This document shows, in pieces, positions 53,371 to 62,250 of a DNA stretch of 64,000 nucleotides (the stretch's first letter is position 1; every line of letters begins with the position of its first letter). A program made the position numbers and the translations under genes. The DNA comes from an uncultured Acetatifactor sp. GTDB lineage: Bacteria > Bacillota > Clostridia > Lachnospirales > Lachnospiraceae. The stretch is from contig CAJTPN010000007.1 in NCBI GenBank assembly GCA_910578185.1, positions 81,893 to 145,892 on the forward strand, in the 5' to 3' direction. Under the pieces are notes generated by a model that saw only the letters and a list, made by a program, of their open reading frames with translations, did not search any database and was not told the origin of the DNA.

Positions 53371-54213
53371 ATGAGAACACTCAATGTTGTTGATGTAACC
53401 GAGAGCATTAAGGAAATGTGTATCGAAGCGAATCACTTTTTGTCAGAAGATATGAAATGTGCCTTGGACAGAGCGGCGGAGACGGAGGAAGCGCCGCTTG
53501 GAAGACAAATATTGGAACAGCTTCAGGAGAATATGGAAATAGCAGGGAAGGAAATGATTCCCATATGCCAGGACACGGGAATGGCTGTTGTGTTTATGGA
53601 AATAGGTCAGGATGTGCATTTTGAGGGAGGCTTATTGGAAGATGCTGTCAATGCAGGCGTCAGAAAGGGATATGAAGAAGGTTTTTTGCGGAAATCTGTG
53701 GTAAGGGATCCCATATACCGGGAAAATACTAAGGATAATACGCCGGCCGTTATACATTATTCCATTGTACCAGGAGACAAGGTTATCATTACGGTGGCGC
53801 CAAAGGGCTTTGGCAGTGAAAACATGAGCCGTGTGTTTATGCTCAAGCCTTCGGACGGTATAGAAGGTGTTAAGAATGCGGTATTGACGGCTGTAAATGA
53901 CGCGGGACCAAACGCTTGTCCACCAATGGTGGTTGGAGTTGGAATTGGGGGGACATTTGAAAAGTGTGCCTGGATGGCAAAGAAGGCTTTAACGCGCCCC
54001 ATTGATGATGTTTCCCAGATCCCGTATGTTCGGGAACTGGAAGAAGAACTGCTGAAAAAAATCAACTGCTCCGGAATTGGCCCCGGAGGGCTGGGAGGGT
54101 CAACTACGGCTCTGGCAGTTAAGATCAATACATATCCCACACATATTGCAGGGCTTCCTGTGGCTGTGAACATTTGTTGTCATGTAAATCGCCATGCGGT
54201 GAGGATCCTGTAG
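53371..54213 (+). CDS. Class I fumarate hydratase (or tartrate dehydratase), alpha subunit
   Basis: 280 residues, the catalytic N-terminal half of iron-sulfur fumarases. Conserved Cys residues for the oxygen-sensitive 4Fe-4S cluster are seen in ICQDTGMAV, AGPNACPPM and ICCHVNRHA, and the GPGGLGGSTTALAV loop is present. It reversibly hydrates fumarate to malate together with the beta subunit encoded 45 bp downstream. Split subunits are usual in anaerobes. Tartrate dehydratase has the same layout and cannot be excluded. Confidence 0.9.
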   Translation: MRTLNVVDVTESIKEMCIEANHFLSEDMKCALDRAAETEEAPLGRQILEQLQENMEIAGKEMIPICQDTGMAVVFMEIGQDVHFEGGLLEDAVNAGVRKGYEEGFLRKSVVRDPIYRENTKDNTPAVIHYSIVPGDKVIITVAPKGFGSENMSRVFMLKPSDGIEGVKNAVLTAVNDAGPNACPPMVVGVGIGGTFEKCAWMAKKALTRPIDDVSQIPYVRELEEELLKKINCSGIGPGGLGGSTTALAVKINTYPTHIAGLPVAVNICCHVNRHAVRIL

Positions 54214-54258
54214 AAATTGTGATAATCGTGCGAGATCATAGCACAGAAATGAGGAAAA

Positions 54259-54810
54259 ATGGATAAGCATGTTTTTGTACCCTTGTCGAATGAATCTGCG
54301 GCATCTCTACGGGCCGGAGATTATGTATATCTGACAGGGACAATTTATACCGCCAGGGATGCCGCACATAAAAGGCTTTATGAGGCATTGGAGAAAAAGG
54401 AACCAATTCCATTGGACCTGAAAAATAATGTAATTTATTACATGGGGCCGTCTCCGGCAAGAACGGGAAGGCCTATTGGATCTGCGGGGCCTACCACAGC
54501 CAGTCGTATGGATAAATATGCTCCGACATTTTTGGATTTGGGCTTAAAAGGAATGATTGGGAAAGGCAGGCGCAATAATGCCGTGAAAGAGGCCATTGTG
54601 AGAAATGGCGCCGTGTACTTTGCAGCGGTGGGAGGTGCCGGAGCGTTGCTTTCGCGGGCAATTATCTCTTCCGAAGTGATTGCCTATGATGACTTGGGAA
54701 CGGAGGCAATCAGAAAATTAGAGGTAAAAAATTTTCCGGTGATTGTGGTGATGGATGCGCAGGGGAGTGATCTTTATGACGATGCTGTTAAACAGTATTG
54801 TAAGCAATAA
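54259..54810 (+). CDS. Class I fumarate hydratase (or tartrate dehydratase), beta subunit
   Basis: 183 residues corresponding to the C-terminal swivel domain of class I fumarases. The substrate-binding stretch GPSPARTGRPIGSAGPTT and the AVGGAGALLSR loop are conserved. Forms a heterodimer or heterotetramer with the alpha subunit. GAGGAAAA lies before the ATG. Confidence 0.9.
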   Translation: MDKHVFVPLSNESAASLRAGDYVYLTGTIYTARDAAHKRLYEALEKKEPIPLDLKNNVIYYMGPSPARTGRPIGSAGPTTASRMDKYAPTFLDLGLKGMIGKGRRNNAVKEAIVRNGAVYFAAVGGAGALLSRAIISSEVIAYDDLGTEAIRKLEVKNFPVIVVMDAQGSDLYDDAVKQYCKQ

Positions 54811-54888
54811 AGAAATAACGCCCCTGGAACATGAAGTGTTCTGAAGCTGAGTTCGGATGGAATAATGCCGGCACTATACTTTGTGTGT

Positions 54889-55013
54889 GGCATAGCATTA
54901 AGGAGACGGAACTGGAAAAAATAAAAACAGTCCCGAAACAGAAACGCCCGGAAGAAATACCTTCCATATGAGGGAGTTGTAGTACAGGGATGGAACTGGA
55001 ATAGGAGAAAATT
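54889..55013 (+). ncRNA. leuS leader (leader family copy D)
   Basis: The 203-bp gap before leuS shows no T-box consensus. It contains GGAGACGGAACTGGA (54902), CGCCCGGAAG...CTTCCATATGAGGG (54942-54974) and GGAACTGGAATAGGAG (54992-55007), the last including the ribosome-binding site. The same elements in the same order occur at 20125-20204 before an ABC exporter subunit. GGAAG and CTTCC can form a hairpin. Identity unknown. Confidence 0.45.
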
Positions 55014-57443
55014 ATGGAACGAGTGTATAATCCAAGAGAGATTGAGAAAAAGTGGCAGACTTATTGGGCAGAAAAAGAAACCTTTAAAACGGATGTGTGG
55101 GATTTCAGCAAACCCAAATATTATGTTTTGGATATGTTTCCGTATCCGTCGGGGGTTGGACTGCATGCAGGTCATCCAGAGGGATATACGGCTACTGATA
55201 TCATGTCCAGAATGAAGCGTATGCAGGGGTATAATGTATTACATCCCATGGGATATGACTCCTTTGGGCTTCCGGCGGAACAATATGCGGTGAGTACCGG
55301 AAATCATCCCAATGGATTTACACAGGCGAATATTGAAACTTTTTCAGCACAGCTCAAAGAATTGGGCTATGATTACGATTGGTCCAAAATGGTTGCTACC
55401 AGTGATCCGGATTTCTATAAGTGGACGCAGTGGATTTTTAAACAGCTCTATTTGGACGGCTATGCAAAGTATATTGACATGCCTGTAAACTGGTGTGAAG
55501 AGCTGGGAACGGTGCTGTCTAACGATGAAGTGATCGACGGTAAATCAGAGCGCGGCGGTTATCCTGTGGTGCGCAAAAATATGAAACAGTGGGTAATTGA
55601 TCAACCGGCTTTTGCAGAAAAGCTATTGGAAGGGTTAAATGAAATCGACTGGCCTGAATCTACAAAGGATATTCAACGGCATTGGATTGGCAGGTCTGAG
55701 GGCGTGGAGGTAGATTTTGAGATTGTAGGCGGCGGCAGATTTTCCATCTATACCACTTGCATTGAGACCATTTATGGCATTACTTTTATGGTACTGGCAC
55801 CGGACGGCAGACTTGTAAAGGAGTTGATGCCAAGAGTGGAGAATCCTGAGGAGGTTCAGGCATACGTTGAAGAAACGCTTAAGAAAAATGATATGGATCG
55901 AACGGAACTGAACAAGACCAAGTCCGGTTGTGTGCTGAAGGGGCTCTATGCGGTCAATCCTGTTAACGGGAAAGAAGTGCCTTTATATATCGGTGATTTT
56001 GTGCTTGCTAGTTATGGGACGGGCGCTGTAATGGCGGTACCTTCTCATGATCAGCGGGATTTTGAATATGCAGTCGCACATCATATTCCAATGATTCAGG
56101 TAATTAATGGGGGAGATGTCAGCGAGAAAGCGTTTGAAAAGGGAGAGTACTTGGGCAAAGGCTGCAGACTGATAAACTCGGAAGAGTTTAGCGGACTTAC
56201 CGTGGAGGAAGCCAAAGAGGCCATTACCAACAAACTGGTTGAGCAGGGGGTAGCGCGGAAAACGGTTAATTATCACTTCCGCGAGTGGATATTTGCCAGA
56301 CAGCGTTATTGGGGAGAGCCGGTTCCGGTTGTACATTCGGAAAATGGCGAAATTTACGTGTTGGATGATCAGGAGTTGCCATTGGTGCTTCCTGAGCTGG
56401 AAGACTATAAAGGGAAAAACGGAAAGGCGCCTCTGGAAAACGCGGTTGAATGGAAAGCTTATCACAAAAACGGTGTGAAGGGCGTCAGGGAGACTTCTAC
56501 CATGCCGGGAAGCGCGGGGTCCAGCTGGTATTTTATGAGATATATTGATCCGAAGAATCCGGAAGCATTTGCCGATCAGGAGTTGCTGAAGCATTGGCTT
56601 CCAGTGGACTTATATATCGGTGGGCCGGAGCATGCCGTGGGGCATTTGATGTATGCAAGGATCTGGAACCGCTATTTATATGACAAAGGACTGTCTCCAG
56701 TAAAAGAGCCTTTTCACAAACTGGTACATCAGGGAATGATCCTGGGTGCCAATGGAATTAAGATGGGAAAGCGGTTTCCTGAGTATGTGGTTAATCCCAG
56801 TGATGTGATAAGGGATTTTGGCGCGGACACACTGCGGTTGTACGAAATGTTTATGGGACCTTTGGAAGTATCAAAGCCTTGGAATCAGCAGGGCGTGGAG
56901 GGAGCAAGAAGATTCATCAACCGAGTTTGGGTATTTTTTACCAATGAGGAGAATATTATTTCGGAGCCGGATGATGTTCTCAAAAAGGTATATCATCAGA
57001 CTGTGAAGAAAGTGACGGAAGATTTTGAACAGCTTGGATTTAATACGGCTATTAGCCAGATGATGATATTTGTCAATGCTGTTTACAAAGCAGGGAAGTG
57101 TCCAAAGGAGTATGCGGAAGGCTTTGTAAAGATGTTTTCCTGCGTCTGTCCTCATGCAGGTGAAGAAATATGGCAGATTTTAGGCCATCAGGATACCATT
57201 GCATTTGAAAAGTGGCCGGAATATGACAAGGAAGCGATTAAGGAAAACACGATTGCCATAGGAGTTCAGATCAATGGCAAGGTGAAGGGCTCGATTGAAG
57301 TGACACCTGAAGAGGAAGATTCGGCGGTAATCGCGAAAGCAAAAGAAGTTGCTGCGGTGAAGGCCGCCCTTAAGGATAAGGTGATTGTAAAAGAGATCTA
57401 TGTCAAGGGGAGAATTGTTAATATTGTAGTTCGCAAGGATTGA
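55014..57443 (+). CDS. leuS: Leucyl-tRNA synthetase
   Basis: 809 residues, class Ia synthetase. The HIGH-type motif is YPSGVGLHAGHPEGYT near 45; the CP1 editing domain lies at about 220-410 with GTGAVMAVPSHDQRDFEYA holding the conserved editing Asp; the KMSKS loop reads IKMGKRFPEYV near 582, and the anticodon-binding and C-terminal tRNA-binding domains follow. Two departures from the textbook family are seen: KMGKR for KMSKS, and TTCIETIYG for the threonine-rich TTRPDTLFG of the editing site. They may be lineage-typical. ATAGGAG precedes the ATG. Starts 4 bp before an esterase gene. Confidence 0.97.
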   Translation: MERVYNPREIEKKWQTYWAEKETFKTDVWDFSKPKYYVLDMFPYPSGVGLHAGHPEGYTATDIMSRMKRMQGYNVLHPMGYDSFGLPAEQYAVSTGNHPNGFTQANIETFSAQLKELGYDYDWSKMVATSDPDFYKWTQWIFKQLYLDGYAKYIDMPVNWCEELGTVLSNDEVIDGKSERGGYPVVRKNMKQWVIDQPAFAEKLLEGLNEIDWPESTKDIQRHWIGRSEGVEVDFEIVGGGRFSIYTTCIETIYGITFMVLAPDGRLVKELMPRVENPEEVQAYVEETLKKNDMDRTELNKTKSGCVLKGLYAVNPVNGKEVPLYIGDFVLASYGTGAVMAVPSHDQRDFEYAVAHHIPMIQVINGGDVSEKAFEKGEYLGKGCRLINSEEFSGLTVEEAKEAITNKLVEQGVARKTVNYHFREWIFARQRYWGEPVPVVHSENGEIYVLDDQELPLVLPELEDYKGKNGKAPLENAVEWKAYHKNGVKGVRETSTMPGSAGSSWYFMRYIDPKNPEAFADQELLKHWLPVDLYIGGPEHAVGHLMYARIWNRYLYDKGLSPVKEPFHKLVHQGMILGANGIKMGKRFPEYVVNPSDVIRDFGADTLRLYEMFMGPLEVSKPWNQQGVEGARRFINRVWVFFTNEENIISEPDDVLKKVYHQTVKKVTEDFEQLGFNTAISQMMIFVNAVYKAGKCPKEYAEGFVKMFSCVCPHAGEEIWQILGHQDTIAFEKWPEYDKEAIKENTIAIGVQINGKVKGSIEVTPEEEDSAVIAKAKEVAAVKAALKDKVIVKEIYVKGRIVNIVVRKD

Positions 57444-57447
57444 TAGG

Positions 57448-59115
57448 ATGAAGATGAAACAGTTTGGAATGGCTGTATTGGCAGGAATTACAGGCGTCTT
57501 TTTGGCTGGTGTCGGCGCGCGTCTGCAGGTAAATGCCGAGGAAGCGGAAATAGTTTACTCTTATCAGGAAGATGGACTGGTGGATGGCAGCAGGGAATTT
57601 ATCATTCCTGCCGCCCCGGGAGAAAATTTTGATATAGAGATCACCTTTACGGGGACCGGAACAGAGGGCGGTATTTTGAGTTTTACCTATGACAAGGTGA
57701 CAGAGGATCAGATGGTTCCTAATATTGTTCAGGGTGCGGATGACAGGAGCGGCCTGCTCAATGAGCTTGTGTATGAAGGGGTCGAGCAGGTCAGGAACTT
57801 TCAGGTTGCGGCTTTGGATGGAGATATTGTCATAAAGGCTGCGGGAACCGGACAGGTGACAAGTATCAAGGCTGTGAAGTGTAAACCGAATAGTGCCGGT
57901 GATAAGGTAACGGTTTATACGATAGGAGATTCTTTGGTACAGACATATACAGAAAAATTCGCTCCGCAGACCGGCTGGGGACAGATGCTGCCGCTTTATT
58001 TTGATGAGAATGTTGCGTTTGTCAATCATGCGCTGGGCGGCAGAAGCACTGGGAATTATTTAAGACAGGGCAGATTGAATCAGGTATTATGTGAACTGGC
58101 TCCGGGGGATTGTGTTCTCATTGAATTTGGACATAATGATTCCACAAGCGGAAATAAGGACAGATTTGTCCCTGTGAAAGATTTTAAGAAAAATCTGGCG
58201 GATATCTATATTAAAGCAATCAGGGACAGAGGGGCAATCCCGGTACTGGTGACCTTGTGCAACCGAAATCAATATCGGCCTGAAGGTAATTTTACCATAA
58301 GCTTTCCGGAATATGTGGAAGCCATGAGGGAGACTGCAGAGGAGACGGGGACGCTGCTGATAGATTTGAATGCTCTGACAGTGGAGTATTTTACCCAGCT
58401 GAATCAAGAATTTGGAAACGGGATTACCGACAGTATTATCTATAACCATGCGATTGCAGGAGCCTATCAGGGGGAATATGAAAAGGGTGTCAAGGATAAT
58501 ACACATTTACAGACTTATGGGGCAAAGATTGTGGCAGGACTTGTAGCGCAGGAATTGCAAAATCTGGATTTGCAGGGAATTTCGGAATATTATACACCTA
58601 TCGTGGTTAATGAGGTGCCAGATACTCCTGTGGAAATTGAGGAGAAGCCATATGAGGGGTTTGCCAGCAGGATCACATGGAAACCAAGCAAAGGTGCGGA
58701 TTATTATAAGGTTTTGGTTACAAGGGTGCTTCCAAAAGCAGTTGATGAGAGTGGTGAGTCAGGTGGAATCGTAAACGGACAGATACCAACTTATGAGCTG
58801 GCAGGAGATTTTGAGATAGCAGGCTATACTACCGTGTGTGATTTTGCATATAAACAGGCGGAACAGGATACACATTATGCTTATAAAATCATTGCTGTAA
58901 ACGGGGCGGGAGAGTCTCCGGAATCAGAAATATTTTCGTTTGGGCTTTGGAAGGAAGAACGTATATCGGAAGATGGGACAGAGGATAAAGCAGATGAAGA
59001 CATGGGGGAAGGGGAGGAAGATTCTTTGATCATGTTGTGGGTGGCGTGCATTGCAGGGAGTGTGCTTATCCTTGGCGCGGCCTTGGGCATGATATTATAT
59101 CGCAGGAGGAAATAA
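57448..59115 (+). CDS. Secreted, membrane-anchored SGNH/CE12-like esterase
   Basis: 555 residues. A signal peptide (1-31, cleavage after VNAEE-like region) is followed by a beta domain (about 32-150), an SGNH hydrolase (IGDSLVQTY near 160, LGGRST near 197, EFGHNDST near 228, DNTHLQ near 351), a fibronectin-III-like domain (about 390-500), an acidic linker, and a C-terminal membrane helix with RRRK stop (about 530-555). This is the surface counterpart of the cytoplasmic esterase at 16471, and likely removes acetyl groups from plant pectin-type polysaccharides such as rhamnogalacturonan. It follows leuS by 4 bp, so the two may share a transcript. Confidence 0.85.
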   Translation: MKMKQFGMAVLAGITGVFLAGVGARLQVNAEEAEIVYSYQEDGLVDGSREFIIPAAPGENFDIEITFTGTGTEGGILSFTYDKVTEDQMVPNIVQGADDRSGLLNELVYEGVEQVRNFQVAALDGDIVIKAAGTGQVTSIKAVKCKPNSAGDKVTVYTIGDSLVQTYTEKFAPQTGWGQMLPLYFDENVAFVNHALGGRSTGNYLRQGRLNQVLCELAPGDCVLIEFGHNDSTSGNKDRFVPVKDFKKNLADIYIKAIRDRGAIPVLVTLCNRNQYRPEGNFTISFPEYVEAMRETAEETGTLLIDLNALTVEYFTQLNQEFGNGITDSIIYNHAIAGAYQGEYEKGVKDNTHLQTYGAKIVAGLVAQELQNLDLQGISEYYTPIVVNEVPDTPVEIEEKPYEGFASRITWKPSKGADYYKVLVTRVLPKAVDESGESGGIVNGQIPTYELAGDFEIAGYTTVCDFAYKQAEQDTHYAYKIIAVNGAGESPESEIFSFGLWKEERISEDGTEDKADEDMGEGEEDSLIMLWVACIAGSVLILGAALGMILYRRRK

Positions 59116-59367
59116 GAGATTTGCCGGCTTTGGGTATTTCATAGTGAGACAGCACCGCACTCTGATGTGATATGTTGTGAACTGTAGATGTAAACATTTC
59201 TGACAAACGCAGTATTTTAGCGGAAATGGACATCTGCTAAAATACAACATTGCGGCTGGCTCATTTGTGGTGAATGAAAAATTGCAGATGTTGTAATACA
59301 AGGAAGAAGGTGATAATCTTTTCATTCGTATCTGTAAACAGTTTAGCACAAAGAAAGGCGGTTGTAT
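59116..59367. other. Intergenic, boundary of mobile region
   Basis: 252 bp with a short inverted repeat (AGCGGAAATGGACATCTGCT, near 59218) and no gene seen. It separates the conserved core genes from transposon-derived sequence. Confidence 0.3.
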
Positions 59368-59720
59368 ATGGAGATTACTTACCATTGGGAAGGAGATTAT
59401 CTGATTCCCGACCTCAAACTTTCGGATACAACGGAATATCAGATTGGTAGTATGGACGTATGAGAAGGTGTTTTTTAGAAGAAAATCATAGAGGCATTTA
59501 TTCGCATATGCTTTTGTCGGAAACCTTATGGAAACATCTTGCGGAAATTGATGAAGAATGCAATGAGATGATGGACAGGCTTGTGGGGCAGATGGCCAAA
59601 AATGAGGGTGTGACAGAACAGCTAAAATCCGAGGACTGGCTCTGCTGGCTTCAGAAGATCAACAGCATCAGAAGCAGGGCAGAAGAAGTTGTGCTGCATG
59701 ATTTGATATATTCACTTTAG
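59368..59720 (+). pseudogene. tnpV: TnpV family transposon protein, frameshifted
   Basis: The ATG at 59368 opens MEITYHWEGDYLIPDLKL..., and the frame breaks near 59449-59451, where a one-base loss turns the expected GRYGRMRR into GSMDV-stop. The rest (LLLSETLWKHLAEIDEECNEMMDRL to LHDLIYSL) continues in the next frame to 59720. Together they cover a full TnpV protein of about 117 residues. TnpV is cargo of clostridial conjugative transposons. Confidence 0.8.
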
Positions 59721-59750
59721 TATCTATATTATAGTTCGTTTAAGGTAATT

Positions 59751-59786
59751 AAGGGCGGTGGCATAAAATGCTCCCGCCCTTAAACC
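59751..59786 (+). terminator. Terminator-like hairpin after tnpV remnant
   Basis: AAGGGCGG (59751-59758) pairs with CCGCCCTT (59774-59781); AAACCATTTT follows. Confidence 0.6.
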
Positions 59787-59802
59787 ATTTTAACATAGAT
59801 TG

Positions 59803-59857
59803 AATGTCAAGGTCAGGTAATATTTTCTACGAAAATTTCCACCTTTCCCTTGACATT
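59803..59857. repeat. Inverted repeat AATGTCAAGG, possible element end
   Basis: AATGTCAAGG (59803-59812) and CCTTGACATT (59848-59857) form 10-bp perfect arms around 35 nt, between the tnpV remnant and the recombinase stub. Confidence 0.6.
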
Positions 59858-59982
59858 AGAGCAAAGCGTTGACGGACGCTATGGGGTATATTTGAGGAGG
59901 ACGAAAAAAGTGTGAGTTTTTGAAAAGACTACCTTTTCCCAAGTTGAATACAGCTTGATTATAGCGAGAAAGGGAGAAATTT

Positions 59983-60057
59983 ACAATAACGAACAGCGTA
60001 AAGATTACCGCCCTCAACGAAAGATTGTCGAGAGATGATGAACAGCAGTCTAAATAA
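59983..60057 (+). pseudogene. Large serine recombinase N-terminal stub
   Basis: The frame NSVKITALNERLSRDDEQQ-SK-stop matches the first 20 or so residues of TndX/TnpX-type resolvase-family recombinases (V-K-I-T-A-L-Y-E-R-L-S-R-D-D-E). The catalytic Ser region (S-R-D) is there but the rest of the roughly 500-residue protein is deleted. GGGAGAAA precedes it, without an ATG. The AT-rich rest of 59858-60211 shows no other gene. Confidence 0.7.
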
Positions 60058-60211
60058 TATCAGTATTATTAGATTGCGAAAATCGAAATTCTTGAAGTTT
60101 GGATAATCGGTATATGTACAGTCTGATTTATATTTGTTGTCGGTAAATAATCCTTGAATTGTTGTCGGTAATCAATTATAATAAGAGTACCGGCAAGGAA
60201 AGGGGGTGTAT

Positions 60212-60382
60212 ATGCCGACCAAAAAGCGAGGGCGACCAGTTGAAGAAAATCCGAAAAATATCCGTTTGGATATTCGGGTAACGAAAGAGGAATTACAAAT
60301 CCTTGATGATTACTGCGAGCGCAAGAACGTTAAACGCCCACAGGGATTGCGTGACGGGATAAAAGCCCTTGAAAACTTATAG
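60212..60382 (+). CDS. Small ribbon-helix-helix (CopG/Arc-like) protein
   Basis: 56 residues. KKRGRPVEENPKNIRLDIRV followed by TKEELQILDDYCERKN and a final helix is the strand-helix-helix layout of small transposon-borne DNA-binding proteins (GRPxxxNPK). AAGGGGGTG precedes the ATG. A hairpin follows the stop. Likely a repressor of the lost element. Confidence 0.75.
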   Translation: MPTKKRGRPVEENPKNIRLDIRVTKEELQILDDYCERKNVKRPQGLRDGIKALENL

Positions 60383-60384
60383 AG

Positions 60385-60421
60385 GAAGTGGTGCCACCGG
60401 CAAAGGTATTTGCACCACTTC
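60385..60421 (+). terminator. Hairpin after RHH gene
   Basis: GAAGTGGTGC / GCACCACTTC, 10-bp perfect stem with 17-nt loop, 2 bp after the stop. No T-run follows, so termination is uncertain. Confidence 0.5.
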
Positions 60422-60548
60422 ACAGTATGCCACCCGCGCAAGGCGAACCGCACAAATATTATAGCACTGTCCGGTTCTGTCTTGCAAGCGGCTTGTGGAC
60501 AAAATCGAAAGGACAGGATAACAAAATGGGAAAGATTTTGAAGCATTT

Positions 60549-60806
60549 TTGACCGACCAGCTTCGTGTAGACAGCGGAACGGAACGGCGAACCCCCGAAC
60601 ACCAAGCGCTTTGCGAAAAAGGAGGCGAACTTCAAGACCAGTTAGCTGAAACGCTGAACGACAAGCAAAAGAAGATACTGGAAGAACTGGTAGAAACACT
60701 TTTTGATGAAAGCAGCTGCAACGAGCAGGTAAAATTTGAGCGCGGTTTCCGTTTGGGAGTTCTGATAACGTCAGAAATCTTTTATGCGCAGGACACATTT
60801 CTTTAA
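60549..60806 (+). CDS. DUF6809-like small protein, N-terminus unclear
   Basis: About 85 residues from a TTG, ending in FERGFRLGVLITSEIF, which matches the end of the downstream gene (FAQGFRLGAILPSEIF). An ATG at 60527 begins MGKILKHF-stop in a neighbouring frame; one base shift there would give MGKDFEAFL joined to this frame, so a frameshift in the gene start is likely. Mobile-element cargo, function unknown. Confidence 0.5.
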   Translation: MTDQLRVDSGTERRTPEHQALCEKGGELQDQLAETLNDKQKKILEELVETLFDESSCNEQVKFERGFRLGVLITSEIFYAQDTFL

Positions 60807-60850
60807 GCGGATAACGGCTTGAAAGCAACTAATCAGCCAAAGGAGGCACT

Positions 60851-61555
60851 ATGAATAAAAAACAGACCTATATCACCGACGAGGAAAAGGAAAACTGTCA
60901 AAAGGTTGTGGACGCTTTTGCGGAGCTGTTTGAAAACGAGGATTTAACCGTTGTCAATGCCGGAAAGTACGGCTTTATAAAATTGCAGTATTACAGAAAT
61001 CATGTTGGTTTTGACAACGCATTTTCCTTTAATGACAGCAGGCGTTTATTTAATGACCTTTGGCAGGAATGGCTTGATACGCAGCTCCTTGATATTGTGG
61101 GTGACACGCCAATGGAGGAAATGGACTACGGGGACATACCGAAATGTCTGTCACAGGAGAAACAGCAGGAGCTTTTGGATATGCACAAACGCCTTGCAGA
61201 AAAGGCAGGCGTTGGGGATATGCCGGATAAAACCGCACCGATGAAACAATTAACGACAAGCAAAAGAGGTGAGGACAAAATGAGCGTTTTGGAACGCTTG
61301 TATATGGGAATATTATGTCCCCTTGAAGAAAGCGTCTGCAATGACGCAGATTATCATTCCCTGTTAGACGAAATCAGAACGGAACGCGATTATTTTGAGG
61401 GGATATTGTCAGAAGAAAACAAGGAACGGTTTGAGAAATGGAACATGATGATTTTCCGCCATGAGGATAGGACAAAGTATGCAAGGTTTGCACAGGGTTT
61501 TAGGTTGGGCGCAATACTTCCGTCTGAAATATTTTCAGGGAGTGAGGACAAGTAA
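60851..61555 (+). CDS. Mobile-element protein with C-terminal DUF6809-like domain
   Basis: 234 residues. Residues about 1-110 are an unrecognised domain (FIKLQYYRNHVGFDNAFSF...); after a Lys/Thr linker at about 135 a second Met starts MSVLERLYMGILCPLEES and runs to GFRLGAILPSEIFSG, the layout of DUF6809 proteins. An internal start at 61280 with GAGGTGAGG nearby could also produce the C-terminal domain alone. AAAGGAGG precedes the first ATG. Confidence 0.65.
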   Translation: MNKKQTYITDEEKENCQKVVDAFAELFENEDLTVVNAGKYGFIKLQYYRNHVGFDNAFSFNDSRRLFNDLWQEWLDTQLLDIVGDTPMEEMDYGDIPKCLSQEKQQELLDMHKRLAEKAGVGDMPDKTAPMKQLTTSKRGEDKMSVLERLYMGILCPLEESVCNDADYHSLLDEIRTERDYFEGILSEENKERFEKWNMMIFRHEDRTKYARFAQGFRLGAILPSEIFSGSEDK

Positions 61556-61559
61556 GGGC

Positions 61560-61840
61560 ATGGAAAAAACAAAAAGTCTGTTGGATTTACTTGTAAGGCT
61601 AAGAACTTATAAAGCCTTAGACAGAGCCGCCGAAAAAACAGGAATTACCGAGCAACTCTGAAAGAGCAGGATAAGGCGTATGACGAACTGCAAAAGGCAG
61701 GACTGGACAGAGAACAGAAACGCATTGTTGACAGGGCACTCAGCGCTTTAAATGCAAACGGGGCGGCATACGGCAAGGCTGCTTACAGATTAGGATTGCA
61801 CGACGGCATACAGCTTATGTCGGAAGTGAATAAACTCTGA
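61560..61840 (+). pseudogene. Mobile-element small protein, frameshifted
   Basis: MEKTKSLLDLLVRLRTYKALDRAAEKTGITEQL ends at a TGA (61659-61661), while the next frame continues KEQDKAYDELQKAGLDREQ to YRLGLHDGIQLMSEVNKL and a stop at 61838-61840. The two halves make one 92-residue helical protein with a one-base error near 61657. Starts 4 bp after the preceding gene. Confidence 0.6.
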
Positions 61841-61869
61841 CCACAAAAAATTGAATAATTGTGTATCTG

Positions 61870-61904
61870 AAAAAGGCATTTTCACACCGAAGATGTCTTT
61901 TTCT
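61870..61904 (+). terminator. Terminator after mobile-element gene run
   Basis: AAAAAGGCATTTT pairs with AAGATGTCTTTTT (with G-U pairs) around CACACCG, followed by TCTTTTA. Confidence 0.6.
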
Positions 61905-62128
61905 TTTATACAAATATCCTACAAACAGCCGCCACGCAGAAAGGAGGGAAGGAGAACCTTGCGGGATAAGCTGAAACGCATGATTTTGAGGGATATTCAG
62001 AGTGGAAATTATTAAGTCTCAAATTCATACTTATTTTGTCTTGATGGCACAGACGATAATGTCCTTTTAGCGCTGGGAAATTTTCGCATAGGGAAAAATC
62101 AGATTGAATATCCTGTCGAATTATGGTA

Positions 62129-62250
62129 GTATTTCTTTGGGAATACCAAGATGGTAGGCGGTTAGCCCTCTGCGGAGGGATGTGACCCTCCGATTACAAT
62201 GTATCTTCGATACATAGAAACCCGCAAGGGAATCTGAGAAAGGAGGGCTG
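62129..62250 (+). ncRNA. Structured 5' leader of small membrane peptide
   Basis: Several stems are visible: GTATT/GAATAC (62129-62146), CCCTC/GAGGG (62166-62179), the competing GGAGGG/CCCTCC (62174-62191), and a perfect ATGTATC/GATACAT (62199-62215). The two CCCTC elements are complementary to the ribosome-binding site AGGAGGG (62241-62247), so the leader could mask translation. The preceding stretch 61905-62128 shows no gene. Confidence 0.45.

Noticed and set aside
54811..55013. T-box riboswitch before leuS
   Set aside because: Looked for because Firmicute synthetase genes often have one; no AGGGTGG-type antiterminator motif or terminator was seen.
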